NCBI GenBank assembly: GCA_003586115.2
Contig: QVOM02000073.1
Location: 46,175,469-46,239,468 of the forward strand
Origin: Salvator merianae
Taxonomy: Eukaryota; Chordata; Lepidosauria; Squamata; Teiidae
DNA length: 64,000 bases
Reading direction: 5' to 3'
Shown here: positions 59,670 to 64,000 of the stretch, piece after piece
Position numbering within the stretch: the first letter of the stretch is position 1
How the letters are laid out: every line of letters starts with the position of its first letter
Made by a program: the position numbers and the translations under genes
Notes under the pieces: generated by a model
The model's input: the letters and a program-made list of their open reading frames with translations, nothing else
What the model was told of the DNA's origin: nothing
The model's database searches: none

Positions 59670-61255
59670 CTTCTTATTTAAAAACCTCAAAGAGGTTTAC
59701 AAGAAAAATTGAAAGCAAGGGTAAAAACCACACAGAGAGAAAAATCACAATTACAAACATGTTAAAAAAAACAACCCTGGGTGGATCAAGTAGAAGATGA
59801 ACACTCACACAGGGAATGCCTGGGTAAAGAGACAGGTCTAAAAGCTGTATTTATAGGTGCCTTGTGAATAGCAGCAGGAGTCCATTCCATAAGGCACGTG
59901 CTACCAACATAACCGCAGACCAACATAAGATGACACTCTGTATTTTATGCAACTTGCAGTAAGATGGTCTCAGAAGTCTTCCAGGGTTGTAATGAGGAAG
60001 TCATTCTTTGAGATACCATGACCTGGTAGCTAACTGGCAACCAGTGCAATTGCTTAAGCGTATGTGTAGTTTGTATCCATATTGGTGCCTGATTCAACAA
60101 CTTGGCTGTTATATTTTGCACAAGTTGCAGCTTCTGGAGCAGGTACAAGACTTGCCCCACACATAGCACATTATAATAGTCTCTACAAGAGGTTACCAGA
60201 GCATAAACCACAGTGGCCAGTCTATCCCTGACCAGGTAAGGACATAGCTGATATACCAGCTGAATCTGGTAATAGACACGCCTGGCCCCAGAGGTCACCT
60301 GGGCCTCCACAGACAGAGATGACTTCAAGGGGCCACCACAACTGAGTCCCTCTTTCTTCCAAAGAAGTAGAACCCCATCTAAAACAGGCAAAAGCCCCAA
60401 TTCCTTCACCTGGAAATTTCTTACCCACAGAGTCTCTGGGCCTTCCTGCACTTATTGCTATCCTGGTACAGTGCAAGGCCTAGAGCCCCTCTGGACCTCT
60501 ATCTTCCACACTTTGATACAAATCAGAGAGACCCCACCCTCCTCTAGACCACTCAGTCCGCATTGGATGTAGCATGGTTCAGACTTTTTTAAAAAGTCTA
60601 CCACTGGTCTACTCATGAGCAAACTGGCTTAGAAAGGCATGTAGAAGGGTGCTCATTTCTGTGGGTTAGTTTAGCAGGGGAACCCATTTCGGCAGCACAC
60701 CAAATTGTGCTGCCAAAATGGGTCCTCTGGGGACTCTGAGGCCAGGAACTTTGGTTCCTGGCTATTGGAACCCTCGCAGCAAGCTCTGAAGCTGGTGCAA
60801 GCTGTCCTGGAACTGGCTATCCAAGTGTGGATGGTTTTGTTCCAGGTCAGCTGGACCATTCCAACTGGGAATAATTCTAGTAGGAATGGTTGCAGCTGAA
60901 GCAGTCCAGACCTCATAAATGCAAACAGGCCCCCTGTCTTGTCAAATTCATCCTTAGTTTATTGGTCCTCATCCAGGCCATCACTGCATTCAGGACATTC
61001 ACAGCCTCTTGTGACTGAGATGTTCTGGAAAGTTAAAGCTAAGTGTCATCAGTATACTGATGACATACAGTCCCCATATGCCTGATGACTGCCCCTAGCA
61101 GCTTCACATAGACAGGTAGGAGGAAAACACTGTAGCACAGTGCTCCCACACTCCAATCTCCTAGAAGTGATCCAGAAAGATATTGTGATTGATGGTACTG
61201 AAGGCCACTGAGAGATCAAAAAATTCTAAGAAACGCCTAAGAAAAGTACCATGAG
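59670..61255 (-). mobile_element. L2/CR1-like LINE, antisense, interrupted twice
   Basis: The minus strand encodes relics such as QLCPYLVRDRLATVVYALVT, KLQLVQNITAKLLNQAP and LKQLHWLPVSYQV, in the order of the C-terminal part of L2-like ORF2. On the + strand the left part has the antisense 3' end (CTCAAAGAGGTTTACAAG). Further right, GTCATCAGTATACTGATGAC and GAAGGCCACTGAGAGATCAA continue the same antisense LINE. A DNA transposon (60,428-60,935) and probably CpG-rich copy 3 interrupt it. Confidence 0.75.
60428..60935. mobile_element. GGGCCTTCCTGCACTT-end DNA transposon inside a LINE
   Basis: Left end GGGCCTTCCTGCACTTATTG, right end near AAATGCAAACAGGCCCC. Near 60,670-60,730 there is a hairpin (ACCCATTTCGGCAGCAC and its complement GTGCTGCCAAAATGGGT). 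It shares GAGGCCAGGAACTTT..GTTCCTGGCT with 9.6 kb. It separates two parts of the antisense LINE. Confidence 0.75.
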
Positions 61256-61384
61256 AAAAAAAAATGTAAAAAAAGAGAAAAAAAACAGTCCCAAAATCTG
61301 CCTGCAAATCAAGCTAGAATCAGATTTCAGTTTTCCCTTTTGAAGACAAATAAGCAGGAACTTCAAAAAGTGTGAAGGAGCTAA

Positions 61385-61490
61385 TATAGCCCAGGGCAGG
61401 GTCTGCTGTAGTCTGCATCAGCATGAGCACAGCAGGTTGCTATTCCAGGATATAATCCAGAATAAGGCTCAGTGCAGGATAAGGGCCTTT
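61385..61490. mobile_element. Short hairpin MITE related to 52,178
   Basis: Shares TCTGCATCAGCATGAGCACA, CAGCAGGTTGCTATTCC and AGGATATAATCCAGAATAAG with 52,178-52,300, ending GATAAGGGCCT. Left boundary uncertain. Confidence 0.55.
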
Positions 61491-62243
61491 GATAAATCTG
61501 GCCAGTGGTCTACTGCTCAGGTGCTTCTCAGTGAATAGTTTGTTTAACAATAAGAATAAAAAAGTGCCATTTATTTAGGTGATCCATTAAATAAAAATAG
61601 GCTCAAGTTATGAAACCTTTCTAAAGAAAGGTCAAGATCGCACTGAGCAGTAGCAAATAAACTTTATAAATAGATCTGGCATCTAGATGTCTTTTCACTT
61701 GCCTTTCATTCCTTGGATCCATTGATTGCTACCACACTCCCTTGAGTCTTCTATTAATTGTATGTATGCTACAATTGCAGCCTATAAACATAATACATTT
61801 GCATTAAATCAAGATGAAACAAAGGAACAGCATCAGGGGTCACACACTACAATCGAGGTAACAGCATTGGGATCACACTTTACTAAAATTCTCTACTTCC
61901 CCTGGCAAATTGGATATGATGTTACTGAATTATTTCTTTTACCTTTACATCCTGCTTGAGGTTCCAACAGTTAAAAAACTGCATTTGAGCATCACCAAAA
62001 GGCCAAAAAGTAACTAAAAAACATTAAATCGAAATTAAAAACAGACAAAATGGTGTGATGTCATCTTTTATAGGATCAATGTAATCCACACCCAGCTACA
62101 CTCCTGTGTTTTTAAAATGCTTTTAAAAGTGACACTGTAAGAAAAATATTTAAATATTTACAAGCGTAGGGAACAGAGAGAGAGAATGTGTGTTATGAGC
62201 GTGTGTGTGTGCATGTGTGTGCAAAACAGGACCTAGGACAGAA
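61491..62243. other. Unassigned, probably intronic DNA
   Basis: No exon, gene or repeat boundary supported. A (GA)n and (TG)n patch lies at about 62,176-62,220. Confidence 0.5.
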
Positions 62244-62683
62244 AGGGACTTTCCACACTGGATTATAGTCCAATCCAGTGGAACCCTTAGAATGCTGAGT
62301 CCTCATCAGTCAACGCATTGGAACAGGCCATGGCACAAAAAATGGTGCTATAGACCATTTCAATTGTGAATTGCTTGTAAGGAGCCCGTGCAGCATTCCA
62401 GCTATTATACTGGACCAGCCACTCATGTGTGGATGGCACACAAATGTGTAACACATCCAAGAGCCCGGTGCCATTTTGCTCGCCACCCAGAAGGTGCCAC
62501 TTCTGTTCCCCATTCTGAACAGCCATGGCCAGCAACTTTGAGAACTTTTGTTCCCAGCCTCCAAAATTGGGCCAGGATAAGCTGCCTGCAATGCAGACAG
62601 CCCTTTGCACAGGCTGCATCAGTCCAGGCAATCATGGGCCAGGTTACTTGATTTGGATAACCCACCTTGCGCAGAAAGGGCCA
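62244..62683. mobile_element. GGGACTTTCCACACTGG-end DNA transposon
   Basis: Left AAGGGACTTTCCACACTGG leads into a hairpin (CACTGGATTATAGTCCAATC..CAGTGG). The right end is TTGCGCAGAAAGGGCC. The interior shares AACTTTTGTTCCCAGCCTCC-like text with other members (compare 9,610 and 54,790). No coding capacity despite several chance open frames. Confidence 0.7.
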
Positions 62684-64000
62684 CAGATTCATTCTGGTTC
62701 TGAGCTGAAAAACTACTGAGCATTGACATATTAAAATCCTAGATAATTGATTGTTTACCAGCAGTGTCCTATAACTTTCTGGGGTGAAGATGGCTTCAGA
62801 TAGAAGCCTCACTTTCATCCTACCAAACTGAATTTTGATTCAGCATGGAACAAAAAGCTGTCCATTACAATCAAATTGAGGGTTTCATTTAGAGGCTCGC
62901 TCCTTTCTCTCCAGCAGCATGAGCTGCCTCAGTTGTTTCATGAAGCTGTAATAATTCCTCTTCTGGAAAAGAAAAAGCTTAAATATAAGCCAAGAAACTT
63001 CTCCTCCATTTACTGTTTCACACTAGACTTCTTTTTCTTTTACCTGGGTGTATTGGATCTGTGAAATATCATTCATTGCTATGATTTAATTTATTGGTTA
63101 AACATTTTGAAAAGTCTAAAATGTCTAGTTTCCCTTACAATAAAAGATGGCAACATTCATTTTTATGATATGGTTTGCTATAATTAATCTAGATTTTTCT
63201 GACATTTTAATGGTGTATCACAGAAAAAAACACTTCCACAGTTCCATAAACCAATGGCTGCTTCTTTTTCCTTAAAAAAATTATCTGTGGACTCCATAGC
63301 ACAGTCAGGATCTAGACCTGATTCTCTCACTGACCCTCAGCTGAACTGTAGCGTCCTTTCATTACATTGAGTTAATACCAACTTTTTCTTGAAGTTAACT
63401 ACAATAAAGCAACAATAAATGTGTATGTCATCTGTATCTTTTGCATAACTTAGACTTCTAAAGGAGATGTACTTAGAAATTCTAATTATAGCAGACTTTC
63501 TTTAAAATATTTAAGCTTTGTCCTAGGTAAAGTGCTCATATGGAACACTTTACTTAACTCTCTGGAACTACTGAAAGGATTATCTTCACCTATAAAAATT
63601 TCCTGAAACATTATGATTAGAAGTTAGGCTGGTGGACACAATTAAAAGTTTCTTTTTCCAATCAGTAGTCCCTCTTTTGTTTTTAAGAAAGATTCTAAAA
63701 CATTTATTTCAGTTTGCTTTTGAGTTATTAGTTCTTTAGTAAGACCTGTGTGGTTGGTTCAGATGCTATGGTTTTATTGTTTCTCTTATTGTTCTTTTAT
63801 TATTTATCAGATCTAATAATGTGTTTGTTTTATTGGACTTAATGAACTATAGTACTTCATATCATTTTGGTAAAATTATGTATGTTGAAAGATAGTTTCA
63901 CATTTCTCTGAAGACATAACCCATATTCTTAAGCTGTTTCATGACAAACTAACGTGAATACTTCATAAGAGACAACTTAAACATGTTACTTTAAAACATT
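62684..64000. other. AT-rich, probably intronic DNA
   Basis: No exon with supportable splice sites, RNA gene or recognisable repeat seen. Confidence 0.55.

Overview
The window is a stretch of vertebrate nuclear DNA that is almost entirely non-coding and heavily colonised by transposable elements. The mixture of LINEs (BovB/RTE, CR1, L2-like, L1), a tRNA-derived SINE fragment with a pol III A-box and very many non-autonomous DNA transposons points to a squamate reptile (lizard or snake). That assignment is inference; no complete gene is present to confirm it.

Layout. From 1 to 49 kb I see no host exon. The recognisable content is: CR1 fragments at 0.6-1.7, 12.7-13.8 and 41.5-42.1 kb; a 5.6 kb tract at 16.1-21.7 kb that is a single BovB LINE shattered by at least six nested insertions; two ~1 kb elements in inverted orientation at 21.9-22.85 and 28.7-29.76 kb; an L2-like LINE end at 32.4-33.1 kb; and a 4 kb antisense L1 at 36.36-40.41 kb with a perfect 16-bp target-site duplication and a DNA transposon inside it. 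A dispersed superfamily of short DNA transposons, with ends like GGGCCTTTTCGCACTT, recurs about twenty times. Three copies (1.0, 19.5 and 59.1 kb) are GC- and CpG-rich and much alike.

The only convincing host-gene signal is at about 49.1-50.5 kb. It is a CpG island with a TATA/MEF2-like box, a GC-box cluster, a 5' leader and a short exon encoding a signal-peptide-like N terminus that ends in a consensus splice donor (49,916). The gene would run to the right on the + strand; I recognise neither the gene nor any second exon. Its likely first intron then holds, among others, a long CR1 with endonuclease and reverse transcriptase relics (53.0-56.3 kb), a near-perfect hairpin element (57.2 kb), the third CpG-rich element (59.1 kb) and an antisense L2-like LINE (59.7-61.25 kb).

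The most unusual content is the DNA-transposon superfamily: sub-terminal hairpins near the ends, repeated TTCGCACTG-type motifs inside, and a central block (like CTCCCTCTGCTGGTCAGC) shared between GC-rich and ordinary members. This suggests a family radiating from a common ancestor and using a transposase encoded elsewhere. No transposase gene lies in the window. All boundaries were read by eye, so those without a target-site duplication may be off by tens of bases.
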